DNA of 64,000 nt from Chimonanthus salicifolius (Eukaryota > Streptophyta > Magnoliopsida > Laurales > Calycanthaceae): positions 7,364,025 through 7,428,024 of the forward strand of contig CM023542.1 in NCBI GenBank assembly GCA_013350335.1, given 5' to 3'. The notes beneath the pieces were generated by a model that worked only from the letters and a program-made list of their open reading frames with translations, searched no databases and had not been told where the DNA came from. The translations under genes were made by a program, and so were the position numbers. Shown here piece by piece: positions 1 through 11,624 of this stretch. The number at the start of each line of letters is the position of its first letter. Position 1 is the stretch's first letter.

Positions 1-519
1 TGAAAGGTACACATCAGAATTTGACTTGAAAATTTAAGAAATTAAATAATAAAAAACTACTTTTCTGACCTGGAAACTACCAATGGACTTCATTCATTAC
101 CACTGTGTTACTTCTTTAATTTATTATTTTATTGCCCTAATATGGACATAATTGAGTACCGAGCATTTGTAAATCATTCTTTAATTTGCTATCTCAGTTC
201 TTCTGCAAATTAGAGCACCCACTAATGACTTCCCTTCTAAATGTATTAAATATAAAGATTTGACTTTACTAAAGTATTTTTAATCATTAATCCCAATCAA
301 ATGAAACGTATAGGAGCAAGGAATATTATTTTGTTGTTAATTTTTGTGTGATGATTGGACCCTACTTCATTTTAATATTGTTTGCTTTAGGGCTATATCT
401 GATCCAAACGGTTTTGCATTGGACCATGGCCCACATGACAAGGCTCAAAAGGCCTCACAACGAGGATGGTTGCCCCCTCTTATATAAAGCTCCAACCACC
501 TAACTGATGTGAGACTTTT

Positions 520-3225
520 TGAAGCACCCCTCATTCTCTCCTTAATTATCAGAGTGTTTATGTAATAAAAATTAACAACGGAAAGAGAGGGGAGAGCGCT
601 ACGACGCGAGTCAAGCTCGAATCCGAAGATTCGACCCTCAACTAGCCCAAATAGTGTGTGCACATGGACAAAGCCCGTATATAATTGGCAACACACTAAC
701 TTACTATCTGCGGAATTTTGTACATTCACTTGATATAACCAGATACAACCATCTTTAATCCAAAACAAAGCAATATTTATCCCATAAAATTATTTCTCAA
801 ATAAAAGGGTTCAATACATTATCTCAAAATTCTCAATCACTTAACTCCTACATAATTGTTTAGTTCTCTAATAACATTAAAATGCAAGACTCTACGAAAT
901 CTTCCGTCTTGCTTCCATCCTCCTTTACGTCTGGCTATTGCTTGGTCCAGCCTCATCACATTTCTCCTTTCTTGTATTAGTTTCTAAAAGAAAAGAGTAT
1001 TGTAGGTTTATTCAACGCCTAGTAGGAATTCTCATGCCCATGCATTTCTCTCTATCTTATTCTTATCAAACAGTTATAATCATTGGCCATTATGTCCGTA
1101 GCTTTCCTGGAGCACCTGCTGGGAACTACTACCCAATACTAGCATTTAACTGGGACTACCGGGGGAGTGCTACACACCCATACTCCTGCGCAGGTTTCAG
1201 GACTTCTGCTGACCCTATAGCTTTTTGCCCAATTAAAATGCCATATTTTGTAACCCATGGATGCGGCCATACAGAATAGTTATTTTATTTCAATTTTCAG
1301 GTTAGAGTTTACCATCTCCTAATCTTTGACTCAACTATTTCCATCCCACACAAGATACATGCTTTTCATGTTTATGCATCGATAAATCATACAAATCATG
1401 CATCGAAATCAAATATTAATTCAACATACATAATAATCACGTGATATTTCAAGAAAGTAGGAAAACCTACTTGATCAATAGAATTCTGCGAAAGAGTGAC
1501 TACGGGGTACGTTCATCTCCTAGATCACCCTCTGATCCTCTGGTTATGTTCATTAATCAAAACAAACTCACATGATTAGCTCGTGTTCATGTTTTCCAAA
1601 TCCATAGTTATTAATCTCATTAATCTTCCATTTAGTGGTGTCTTCTTAATTCTAAGTTCATGTCCAATCCAACATGTAGTCTTGGAACTTAGGTCATCGA
1701 TTTGGAACTTCCGGAGCTTGTTCCGAAGCTTCGGACCATCAAGGTCTCCTTCGGATCATTCTGAAGCATACGGGTTCACTGGTCTGCTTGGAACTTGCCT
1801 TCGGTACTTCCGAATCAAGTTACGAGTCGGCATTCTAGGTTTTCTCTCGGTATTTCCGAGAGACCTACTGATTCTAATCGCACAACGTTCTGCTCGGAAC
1901 TTGCCTTGAAGGCACTTCCGAATCAAGTTCCGAGGGTTCAAAGCTTCAATTCCTCTCTGGCACTTCCGAGAGATTTACTGGTTTCGGTTTAAATAGTACA
2001 GTGCTCGAAACTTGGCCTCGGTACTTCGGAGTCATGTTCCGAGACTTCGGTTCTCTAACATTCCCTCGATACTTCCGAGACTCTATAATTTCCAGTTTTG
2101 TGTTTCAGTGCTCGGAACTTGGCCTCGGTACTTCCGAGCCATGTTCCGAGACTTCGGTTTCTGCTATGGACTTAACTCAGGTTCTGTTCTTGAATTCAAT
2201 ATCCTTGGAACTTAGCCTCGGAACGTCCGAGCCAGGTTCCGAGACTTATTATCTCTCGAGGGTTCTCAGAACATCATCGTTCCCTCGAGTTGTTCCGAGA
2301 CAGGTTCCGAAGCTTGTCTTCTTCAAACAGTCAATCTGCAGAAACTACACAGCGAACCGAGTATAAGGGACTCGGGAATCACAGTAGGGTGGGTTATTCA
2401 TCCCGTTCTTTAAATCTAATCCTTTAGATATATTCCTTACGTGATTACTCACGTCCTTAGGGATTAATATTCACAATTTAACATATAAATTCACGGATTT
2501 GAATCCGATTTCTGAAATTGGGGAAACATACCCGACAATTTCTGAATCTTTCCTATTTTCATTCCATAAATCTGTATTCTTATAGGGTTGATTCTAAATC
2601 ACCCTAAACTTTAATTTACAACTAACTATTAAATTTAAAAGTTGAACCAACCTTAAACGACATTTTCCGTAATCCTTTCCTCTTTCCTTCTTCTCCTTTC
2701 TTTCCTTGATTGAGAGCAGCAGTGAAGAAGATGACAGAGATGGTGTTCTCAGTGGAACGTTTAGAATTGGAGTACTGCCGTGTGAAGAAAAGAAAGGAAA
2801 CGGAGTGTCATGCGCATATAATGTGGAAGTGGAACTGGCGTGCGCACAGTGGGGAAGTGGGGGAGTGCCGTGTGCATAAGAGAATGGGATAAGGGAGTGT
2901 CGTGCGCATGGCATAGAAGGACTGCCGTACGCATGTGGCACATGGAGTTGACTGATTCTTGTGGCCTCTTTACATTCCCCTTTTTACCCTTAAATCATTT
3001 AGGTATGACATATGAGTCCCTTCCACATGGCGTGACACGTCACCACCCATGTGGCGTGATGCCTCGTCACCCAATCATTCTTAATTAAATTCATAAATTA
3101 ATTCCTCTTAATTTTTCAATTAAATACACCACCTCTCTCTTAATTAATTGATTAATCCACATTAATCTCAATTAATTATAATAAAATTCAATTTCAATAA
3201 TTTCTAGAAATTTCGGGGCGTCACA
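520..3225 (-). mobile_element. Solo LTR, 2.7 kb, Ty3/gypsy-like
   Basis: The element runs TGAAGCACCCC...GGGGCGTCACA and is flanked by a perfect 5-bp direct repeat CTTTT (515-519 and 3226-3230). Its first 120 bases align with the start of the 50579-54601 LTR (GGAA-GAGAG...ACGACGCGAGT...AAG), so it belongs to a related family in the same orientation. Read on the minus strand it begins TGTGACGCCCCGAAATT, as many chromovirus LTRs do. No internal retrotransposon domain is present, so this is a solo LTR left by recombination. Confidence 0.85.
1690..2320 (-). repeat. TTCCGAG-type repeat array inside the solo LTR
   Basis: The motifs TCGGTACTTCCGA, GTTCCGAGACTTCGG and GGAACTTG recur many times at irregular spacing. 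Adjacent TTCGGA/TCCGAA pairs can form short stems. The frames that are open here arise from the repeat and are not genes. Confidence 0.75.
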
Positions 3226-3302
3226 CTTTTTGGGTGGGGGTGCTACATTTTTCACTCAACTTAAATAGTGAAAAATAAAATTAGTCTCAATAATAATTGA
3301 AG

Positions 3303-3511
3303 CAGGGGTATAAATATCGGGAGTAATCAGATATCCTAAAAGGGTTGGAGTGATTGTCAGGAATCTACCTCAGAAAATGGGAGTTATGAGTTCGCCCACT
3401 AGCTCTAAAGGATTACTCTCTACCTGATGTGTAGGTGGGTAGGGAGGTTTACACATGCTCCGACGATTAGTCGGGTGCTATAAGAGGCTTGGACAATTTG
3501 ATCATCAAAAA
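3303..3511 (+). mobile_element. SINE, about 209 bp, tRNA-derived
   Basis: The 8-bp direct repeat AATTGAAG flanks it (3295-3302 and 3512-3519). It has a B-box-like GAGTTCGCCCA at about 3390, the segments CTCTACCTGATGTG and GGTTTACACATGCTCCGA, and an A-rich 3' end. The 3' half matches the fragment at 32904-32970. It resembles the Au SINE group of plants. Confidence 0.65.
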
Positions 3512-3520
3512 AATTGAAGT

Positions 3521-3810
3521 AATCACATTAGGAATTTTGTTTCTTCATTTTCCCTCGACTTAAATAGTGGAAAATTAGTCTCAATAATAACTTTTGTTTT
3601 CTTTTTATGACTAAGGTATTCAAGTCTCTTAGAGCATCTAACCAATCATCAAAGCATATGCAAGTCTCTCTACCTACACATCGAGTAACTCTATAGTGAG
3701 TGACCCTCTCAAATGAAGTAGGAATTAAACACAAGACTCCCACTTAGCCGCCACTCCAACCCCTTTGAGTTTAGTCCCAGTCAAACAATCACATTAGGGA
3801 TTTTGTTTCT
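3521..3810 (-). repeat. 24-bp direct repeats flanking an antisense SINE-like block
   Basis: The 24 bases at 3521-3544 recur at 3787-3810 with one mismatch. The 242 bp between them contain antisense tRNA-like boxes (about 3690-3780) and a copy of the 3249-3300 flank (CTTAAATAGTG...TAGTCTCAATAATAA at 3555-3592). The arrangement suggests nested insertion and local duplication. Confidence 0.55.
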
Positions 3811-4359
3811 ACCTCATATTATTTATTTCCAATATAAATATAATATATTTTTTTTAAAAAATCTGAATTAGATGACATCACTGCACATTATTATGTGGGT
3901 TCTAAGCACCTTCATCATGGAAAAAATCTCATTATTGGTGGACCACTGGATTCAATTAGCTGCAAAGAGGAATAAAAAACAAGTTGAGGAAAGACATGGG
4001 CATCTTTCTTTTGTTCTTTTATCTTAGTTTAGGATTTTAAAAACAGTGATCGGTTGGAGATTTGGCCAACTCCATAGCGTTGCTTTAAAAATGTCCAATC
4101 ACTTTCAAAATCACTTGATTCAATTAGATATCATATCAAATCAATGCTTTCATGATTTATGTTAATTTTTCAAAATGATATTCTTTAATATTATTTTCAC
4201 TATTCACAAGAAATGAGAAGCAAATGGATAATCTATCTTCTTGTACACTTTTACTGTATCAAGATTCGCGGGTAAATCAACCCCATAAAACCACAAAGTA
4301 TGGTCACACCACAACGAGTGTCGATGGATAATCTATCTTCTTTCAAATCCTTTTGTTCT
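3811..4359. other. Unassigned AT-rich DNA
   Basis: I see no coding or structured feature apart from a repeated phrase GGATAATCTATCTTCTT near 4225 and 4325, which may flank a small insertion. Confidence 0.4.
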
Positions 4360-4530
4360 TTTTTTCGAATTTACGTATAGAAAATCGCGGGATACCCAGC
4401 GTAAAACTCTCACGGATGAGTTCACTATCTCTAGGGCACACAAAGGTCAAGATATGGGGACTCAAACCCGCAACCTCCTACTTCATGAGACGGAAGGTAA
4501 TCAGTTGAACTACACTTTGTCAAATAGATG
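4360..4530 (-). mobile_element. tRNA-derived SINE relic
   Basis: On the minus strand there is an A-box-like TAGTTCAACTGATTA and a B-box GGGTTTGAGTCC about 35 bp later. No intact tRNA fold or CCA end is present, so it is a SINE head and not a tRNA gene. Confidence 0.5.
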
Positions 4531-5745
4531 ATTAGAACTTCATTGGATTTTGAATTAAATTAATAAGTTTATTAGAAATCATAAATATGTTGAAGAAACC
4601 ATAAAGATGTTTAGTTTAACTCTTTTAGATGATTAAAAATAAAAAATAATTATAAATTTACAAATATAATTAATGCATCTATTTTATTAGATTCTTCCAT
4701 TTTATATTTATGAATAGAGACAATCTAAAGCACATGCTAAATGTTTAAGCTTACGTACATGTCTTTAGGAATCTATTACTATAATTATAACTTAGAATGG
4801 AAAACTAACTCTTAATATATCACTTGTTAATAAATTTAACTCTTAAAATTAAATAAAGAAGTATCTCAATCGATCATTTTATATATGCAATGTGTGAAGA
4901 AAAGAATAATTGAGATTTTCAACATATGAGAGAATAATATTAAAAAAATTAGAATAAGTAAAAAATGAATCGTATAGGTGACTCACTCGGTCTAAAGAGT
5001 AAAGAATGGCTGAGTGAGTCAAATGAATCCCGAGTTTTCTCGATCGGGACCAATAATTCTATGCTTTTTAATTTTTTTATGACTTTGGTAAAACTTACTG
5101 ACTCAGTCATCATAAATCTAATTGAATCAAGTGTTGAAACTGAACTTCCAGCTCAAAAGACTAATTTGATAGGTAGAGTTCTACCGCTCTATATAACTTT
5201 ATATTTCTCTCTTTTTCATCTGCAAGACTCGTTCGAATTCAACATAAGTCCATTCAAATTCATAGTTCTTCCCTGACTCAGTTGAGTCAAGGTCGAGTAA
5301 AGACAATAAGACAGTGCCTACTTGACTGCGACACTGCAAATTGGAGCATGGCCTCATTTATAGAAGAGACGTTTTCCATTTGTTTATTCCACCAGGCCAT
5401 GTGAAATTGGTATGGTACCAAGGAAGCTGCCATTAAAAAAAGACTTGAGAGAGAAGAAAATGGAAAAAGAAAGATTGGCCTGATTCATTAGGTGTAGGAG
5501 TATACAATTTATTTATCAAATAATAGTTTTATTGAGGTTAAATAACTGTAGGCAAAGATCTTGTATGCTTTTTATAAGATCATCTCTTAGACCTTTTCTT
5601 ACCATGACTAAAGATTATGGTTTGAGCTTTGAAATTATAAAATAATTAAAAAAAAAATTATATCTAACTGTTGTTGTCACTTCAAGATAGACGAGAATCA
5701 TAAGATGAGTAATTTAGGTGAAATTAATGATGACCCATAAGAAAT
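4531..5745. other. Unassigned AT-rich DNA
   Basis: The ORF at 4965-5276 is not recognised and contains several ACTCAGT/TGAGTC motifs suggestive of an old repeat. I see no gene. Confidence 0.4.
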
Positions 5746-7140
5746 GATCTCATTATCGGTTATTTAGCTATATATAGCACTGATGGACAGTTGGCCACTA
5801 TCCGTAAAGGTCGGTTCTAACCAGGAGTTTAAATCTTGGATATCGGCGGATATCTCAGTCGAAAAATTTCTCTCCTATTTTTTTAATAAAAAACCACCTT
5901 TATCGGTTGAATTATATCATATTGCCTGAGCTATCAAGGTTATAAAAATCATATCGGCCGAAATTTTTTCCCTGATTTTAACACTAATAAATCCTACACT
6001 TGCCTAAAATGATCCTAAGATTGGTGCTAAGTTGCTAACACTTTTATGTCCCATACCTATCGGTATAGATACCGAAGTATTGAAGAGGAGATACTTACTT
6101 TGTTTTGAGAAAAAGTTAGACTTAAGATTGAAAAAAAAGAAGAGAAAAGCCAAGAAGATTTTTCTCAAAATAAAATATCTATTAAATATAGAGTTGTGAA
6201 TCTTAAAGATAAGAGTGTTGATATTTTTTTTATCTAAAAGTCAATCTAGTGTCGTAGATACTGAAAATAAAACTATTTATAAGTCTTATGTATTAAATTA
6301 GTATGAAAGAAGTCAATTGCAAGACCTCCTTCTAATTGTACTGTTGTGTGTAACATACACCACTGCCATTCCTTTTTTGCTAGTGGGACAATGATCAAAC
6401 CAACATATCTCATATTATTTTGATTAAAAAAATAATTCTCTTCAGTTCTTCACTAAAATTCAAAAAAAAAATAAAAAATTGCACTCCAATTTTAAAGAGT
6501 CTAAATCTCAATCACAAATTTTGATTGAAGTTTGAAATATCAGTCAAAAAATTTTAATCGAAATATCAGCTGAAATATGTAAGTTTAAGAAAATTTGACT
6601 TGTATTTAAATTTTTTGAAAAATTCTTTAGTCTATATAAATATTGAAAAATTTATGCGGGCCTATATTTAGAATTAAGGCCTAGATTTATTTAGATAAAG
6701 CCGACAAAAGGAGCACAATGAATTCCATGGTAAGGAGGCGCACTGAATCAGAAGGCGGATGGTGGAGGAAGCGTCTCGACGGTGTTATAATATTAGAGAG
6801 TGGTGTCAGCTCATGGGCGACCAATTCCCTTTTCTTTCTATCTTTGTTTTAATTTATTCTTTCACATGCAAGCATTTGGCTCACTTACCCAACTATTGTC
6901 TCTCCACTTTTTTATCTTTCTTCTTGGCATATATCTACTCTCTACAGATTTTTTTTACCTACGTGTCCAATCAGAAGTCCAAATGTTACATATCGTATCA
7001 GCCAATACGATGCAGTTTCATATCGGCCGATATTATAATATCAACCGATATCGGCCTTTTTTGAAAAAAAAAATAGAGGAAAAAGAAAAATATCGACTGA
7101 TACCGAATTTTGTACCTTTGTGTCCAACATCACTCAATTG
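5746..7140. repeat. TATCGGCC-rich degenerate repeat
   Basis: TATCGGCCGA, TATCGGTTGA and ATCAACCGATATCGG motifs are scattered through an AT-rich region with A/T runs (about 5870, 5960, 7020-7100). The same motif set recurs at 63290-63580. No TIR or coding domain was found. Confidence 0.5.
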
Positions 7141-7214
7141 ATCTTTAAAACATCTCACTAATCTTTAGCGTATTTATAAACTTCTGTACCAACTCACACT
7201 AAATAATTTTATAG

Positions 7215-7320
7215 AGAATAGTAATTTAGATAGAGTGGAAATCGAAGTCAAGACTCCCACTTCTTAAAACAGATTTTTAACCATTACTTCAACCTCTTTG
7301 GGTTTAAGTCTGTATTAATT
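7215..7320 (-). mobile_element. SINE relic
   Basis: The minus strand shows AGAGGTTGAAGTAATGGTTA (A-box-like) and GGGAGTCTTGACTTCGATT (B-box-like). It resembles the antisense block at 3690-3780. Confidence 0.45.
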
Positions 7321-8436
7321 ATATTAAAGTTTATGAGCAATAGTTTTATTTGAACTCACTTCAATGAACGAATTCAGAACTTAGTTTCAGATGCATGTAA
7401 AAGACCTTAGATTTTATATGATACTCGTAAAGTTTCAATCTTAATTGAACAAGAGAAGTTATTTTTTTAAGATTTTTAAAATTTTACATTTATCTAATAA
7501 TGAAATTTTTTGAAGTCAGATCCATAGGCTTTAAAAGGCAAATTGGTCTCGATCCAAATAAGTGTTGAAAAGAAAATGTTGATATTCTCCAGAGATTTGA
7601 TAATCAGGACAAATGTTTGATACTTCCAAAAAAAAAAATTATTGGAGTCAAAATTCCGACAAAATTTTGTATTTGATAGAAGTATAATTCCTAAATTTCC
7701 AATAGAACTATTAATGTAGTAATTATCACATTCCAGGATTAGAAAATTTTGCTAGTCTAAATATTATAAAAAATAATAAAATTATTTTCTGATTTGTACA
7801 GAATACAATTGATTGCTAAAATTTATCATGATGCAATCAGCTTCCAAACAATATGATACACATTGGCATGCTGATCTCTTTTTCTAGGGAGGGAGGACTG
7901 ACTATGATCATCAAATTGAAGGGATTATCCAGCGAAATCTTATCGTTTGTTTTACCTCCAGTACTACGATGGTACGAATTACGCTGGATTTTTCACAATT
8001 TTCAACACGTAAATTTTAAAAATGAAAATCTCTATAAAAATATGGGCTGTTCCAATGAATATCTGGCAAAGTTTTCCTAACTATTATTATTTTACTAAAG
8101 TCATCTATTTATGCCTTTATAGTGGAGTTGTTTTTTTTTTTTTCCCAACTGTAACGATATTATAAAAAAGAGTAGGAATATTTTCTCTGTAATTAAAAAT
8201 GCATATATAAATATATGCTTTTGCTTTTTGAATTTTAAAGGAGCTTTTAAGTTTTAATTGATGTTAGCAATAGCAACAATAGTGTTCTGGATAAGAAAGG
8301 ATAATAAATTTATCCTTTTATTTACTTGTCATCATTTAAATTGTGAAATAATACACCAATATCTTTTATTATAGATAACGCAAGATTTTTATTAACTAAT
8401 TAACTGACTCTTTATTATTAAAATGTGTAGTAAGTA
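7321..8436. other. Unassigned AT-rich DNA
   Basis: No supported gene. The short frame at 7853-8080 has no recognisable domain. Confidence 0.4.
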
Positions 8437-8625
8437 ACACAAGGAGTTGGTCAGAAACCCACTTCAAAAAGCAAAAATTCTGAGTTCGAATCTCATATCA
8501 CTACAAAGGATCACTCTCCATAGTTTTATCCGGTGTGTGTGAATAAAGAAACTTATATATACTCTAAAGATAAATTTCGTGCTCTAAGAAGCGACGAACA
8601 CTTCTATCATAAAATTAAAATATTT
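8437..8625 (+). mobile_element. SINE relic
   Basis: It carries GAGTTGGTCAGAA (A-box-like), GAGTTCGAATCTCA (a good B box), GGATCACTCTCCA and GGTGTGTG, in the same order as the 3303-3511 SINE. The 3' end is degraded. Confidence 0.5.
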
Positions 8626-9109
8626 CTTTAATGAAAAACAATTACATATAATTCCAAAACGTACCTTTTCATTTTTTATGAAGTTATTTTATGTTTAGAT
8701 GCTTAATCTATGTTTTTCTTTTATTAACATGTCATATGCCAGATTGTAGAGGTCGTTGGGTTGGGAACATGTATTGTATCAACTAGCATGACACACAGAA
8801 GTATGTGGAGAGATTCAAAGAGATATTTCCTGATAAGGTCAACTTGAAGAACAAGGGGACAATTAAAAACCAAGTCCAAAAGTAGAAAACATTATTACAT
8901 TATTTAAATAAAGCTAAGCTGCTCCTCAAAAACTCATTAATAAAAAAATACTATTTGAGCTCAATCATTCAGCCAAACTTTTATCTATTGGCCTAGGTTA
9001 TATCAATCAATGTAGAATAGATCAATTATTGTAAAGAGGAGAGCACCTCGGAAGGAAAGAACCACCCATCACCACACATGCACCAAGATATAGACTTTAA
9101 AAACTCCAA
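8626..9109. other. Unassigned DNA left of the viral relic
   Basis: No feature recognised. The left edge of the viral insertion probably lies near 9110-9137. Confidence 0.35.
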
Positions 9110-9264
9110 AGTCAAATTTGACTTAAAATCTAATTGAGTCGAGTAACTCATGCAAGTTATTAAGCTGTACTGCGTTCTACATAAATAATGTTGTTGACCA
9201 AGAACTAAAGAGTCTCATCGACTTGTAATAAATTTTAAACCCCTAATAAAGTCCTTACAATCAA
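9110..9264 (+). other. Endogenous caulimovirid intergenic-region fragment
   Basis: About 9137-9264 matches the reverse complement of 15640-15740, including TAATGTTGTTGA, CGACTTGTAAT and TTTAAACCCCTA followed by an AATAAA. Because the second copy sits next to a movement-protein relic, I infer that this is viral leader/poly(A)-region DNA. It is joined directly to reverse-transcriptase sequence, which is not the normal viral order. The left edge is uncertain. Confidence 0.65.
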
Positions 9265-10345
9265 TTAGATTTCCAATTCCCAACATACAAGATATCTTAC
9301 ATAGAATCTATGATGCTAGAATATTTTTCAAATTTAACCTAAAATCTGATTTTTGGCAAATTCCAATAAAAGAAGAAGATAAATATAAAATTGGCTTCAT
9401 AGTACCTTCGAGTCACTATGAATGGAATGTAATGCCTTTTGGTTTACAAAATGCTCCTTCTGAGTTCCAAAGAATCATGACTGAAATATTTAATCCCTTT
9501 AGTCAATTTATGCTTGTTTATATTGACGATATATTAATCTTTTCTGATTCTATATCCCAACATTGGAAGCACTTAGATATATTTAAAAAGGTAGCAATAA
9601 AAAACGATTTAGTTTTAAAGTGAAAGAAAAATAAAATTATTTCAAATAGAAATTAATTTTGTAGGTTTTAAATTAAAAAATAATACAGTTGAACCTGTCA
9701 ATAGAGTGATAGAATTTAATGATAAATTTCTTGATGAAATAAAAGACATCAAGCAACTGCAAAGATTTTTAGGTTGTTTAAATTATATATCCAATTTTTA
9801 TAAAAATCTAGCTGAAGATAGAAAAATCTTGCAACAAAGATTAAAAAAGAATCCTCCTACTTTGAATGAAAATCATACCAAGGCAGTTCAAAGGATAAAA
9901 CAAAATGTTAAAAATCTTGCTTGTTTAACTTTAGCAAATCTTAAAGCCTTAAAAATTGTTCAAACAGATGCCTCTGAGATATGATATGGCGGTATTACTC
10001 CAAAAAGAAAAAAATCATGAAAAAATAGTTAGATATATCTCAGGAACCTGGAATCCTGCCCAATCTAATTATTCGACAATTAAAAAAGAACTTTTAGGTA
10101 TTGTTCTCAGCATTCAAAAATTTCAACTTGATCTTTTAAATAAAAATTTCTTATTGAGAATGGATTGCAAACCTGTCAAAGAAGTTTTAGAAAAAGATGT
10201 TAAAACTTAACAAATAAACAGACTTTTGCTAGATGGCAAGCAATCCTTAGCGTGTTCGATTTTGATATTGAATTTGTGAATGGAGTTAACAAAATCCTTT
10301 TAGCTGACTTTTTATCAAGAAATTTTCCGCAGAAATTTGGGACGA
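9265..10345 (+). pseudogene. Endogenous caulimovirid reverse transcriptase-RNase H, broken
   Basis: The + strand encodes RT blocks in order: a substrate-side block ending FWQIP, MPFGLQNAPSEFQRIM, and the catalytic motif YIDDIL at about 9517-9535. These are followed by the connection (FLGCLNYISNFY, about 9762) and RNase H (TDASEI, about 9966; WNPAQSNYSTIKKEL, about 10050). The frame is broken by a TGA at about 9620, a shift near 9625, a TGA at 9982 and a TAA at about 10207. Length and order match the C-terminal half of a caulimovirid polyprotein; a Ty3 element is less likely because the viral movement-protein and capsid relics lie nearby. It cannot be functional as it stands. The protease is absent. 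Confidence 0.85.
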
Positions 10346-10466
10346 CATCAATGAAGCCTTAGCTATAGAACAAGAGCTATTTGATTTCTTCACCAACGTC
10401 ATTTGGTTTCTTATCGTTGCTATTTTTGTTCATTTCTTTCGTAGATATTTTCTAGGAATTTGAAAA

Positions 10467-11488
10467 ATGCAGCCTCCTCAAAGGCTTGTAAGGCCTTTTT
10501 CTCCTTTCCAAAAGGCCCAACAATTGCAACAAATTATGAATACAGGTTCTCCATTCTCTCCTAAACCTTTTACACCCAACATTTATGAAAGGCATGCACT
10601 TTGGGGAAGTCCTTCTCCTCCCCAACTTCATTCTCTAACATCTGTTCCAATTGCTAGACCATCTGGTCCAACATCTGATTTTCAAACAATCTTCAACAAA
10701 TACAATCAGCTTAACTATACTTCGCTCGACACCTGTCATCCTGACTCAGCAACTATCCAAAAAATTGTCCCTTTTTGCTTTGCTCCAGGAAATTATGTCA
10801 AAACATCACATCCTTATCATTTTCATCTTGTTATCCTGATTGAAACCAACAGCTGTGCTTTGGATCATTTTTCCAAAGATCAAAACAACAATCGTTTTGA
10901 AGGTTATTTTCCAAACAACTGTGAAATTACTTATTCAAAAATAAAAAATTTGAAAATTATTTCTGAAGAACAATGGGATGCTCCCCTCTTTCAACATAAA
11001 AAGATTTCAAAACCTGGTTTTCATGACTTGACTTTCAACTACTGAGATTATATGAATGCTTGGGAAAATATTTTATTTTATCAAAATCCTGTCTTTTTAC
11101 ATTCTTGGTTTGCTAGGATAAAAGTTGAAAAAATTGATGAAAATCCTTTATGGTGGTTTAATAAATTCTGGACTCCATTTGGAGCTCATAAACATGCCCT
11201 TGCATCATCTGTGCATCCAACATTTCAAACTTACGTTTCTCTTTCGAAATCTGAAAACAGAAGTCTTTTTGAAAAAAATAATCTTGCTTTAGATGACTGG
11301 TCAACAATGATGTTTTACGCTTATTTTAACGTTCCATGGATTTGTAAATGGACTTTTAAAAAAAGAATTGATTTAACTCCTTCTATTTTGTCTAGAAAAA
11401 TTGAAATCAGAAATTGGAAAAAATTCAATTTTGACGAAATTATTTCTCTTGGAGCTGATTTCTGTGGAACATCTGATTTCTGTAGTAT
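10467..11488 (+). pseudogene. Second caulimovirid ORF, function unknown, one internal stop
   Basis: A frame of about 340 codons begins MQPPQRLVRPFSPF just downstream of RNase H. It is interrupted by a single in-frame TGA at 11043-11045 and cut at about 11488, where LTR sequence replaces it. The N-terminal part is Pro/Ser/Gln-rich; the second part is rich in Trp and aromatic residues (WWFNKFWTPFGAH, DDWSTMMFYAYF). Its position downstream of RT-RNase H resembles the extra ORF of florendovirus-type endogenous viruses, whose role is not known to me. It does not look like the translation transactivator of cauliflower mosaic virus. The virus genus is inferred. Confidence 0.65.
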
Positions 11489-11624
11489 GGCCGAACCCCA
11501 TGGTAAATGAGTAATGATTTTATTAGGGTTTTGAGAATTAAAATTATGTAGAATGATTAATGACATTAAGGTTTTAAATGAGTAAATATTGATGATTTTT
11601 TTTAAGGAATTTTTAAATGAGAAA

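Larger units (their letters stand above)
345..3246 (+). mobile_element. Probable smaller LTR/TRIM remnant split by the solo LTR
   Basis: If the 2.7 kb solo LTR is removed, 345-519 joins 3231-3246 as ...GATGTGAGACTTTTTGGG...GTGCTACA. This has a TATATAAAG box at about 481 and a TG...CA form expected of a small LTR. The flanking T runs (ATTTT and TTTTT) are a possible but weak target duplication. No primer-binding site is seen. Confidence 0.4.

Noticed and set aside
345..519. Cassandra-type TRIM with embedded 5S rRNA promoter
   Set aside because: No 5S internal control region is present in the LTR-like sequence.
938..1279. 113-codon ORF on +
   Set aside because: It lies inside the 2.7 kb solo LTR and has no recognisable domain; probably chance.
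2001..2366. 121-codon ORF on + with repeated LGTSEPCSE-like phrases
   Set aside because: It is the TTCCGAG DNA array read as protein, within a solo LTR.
4360..4530. Possible tRNA gene on the minus strand
   Set aside because: A and B boxes are present but the arms do not pair as a tRNA and the rest of the unit is SINE-like.
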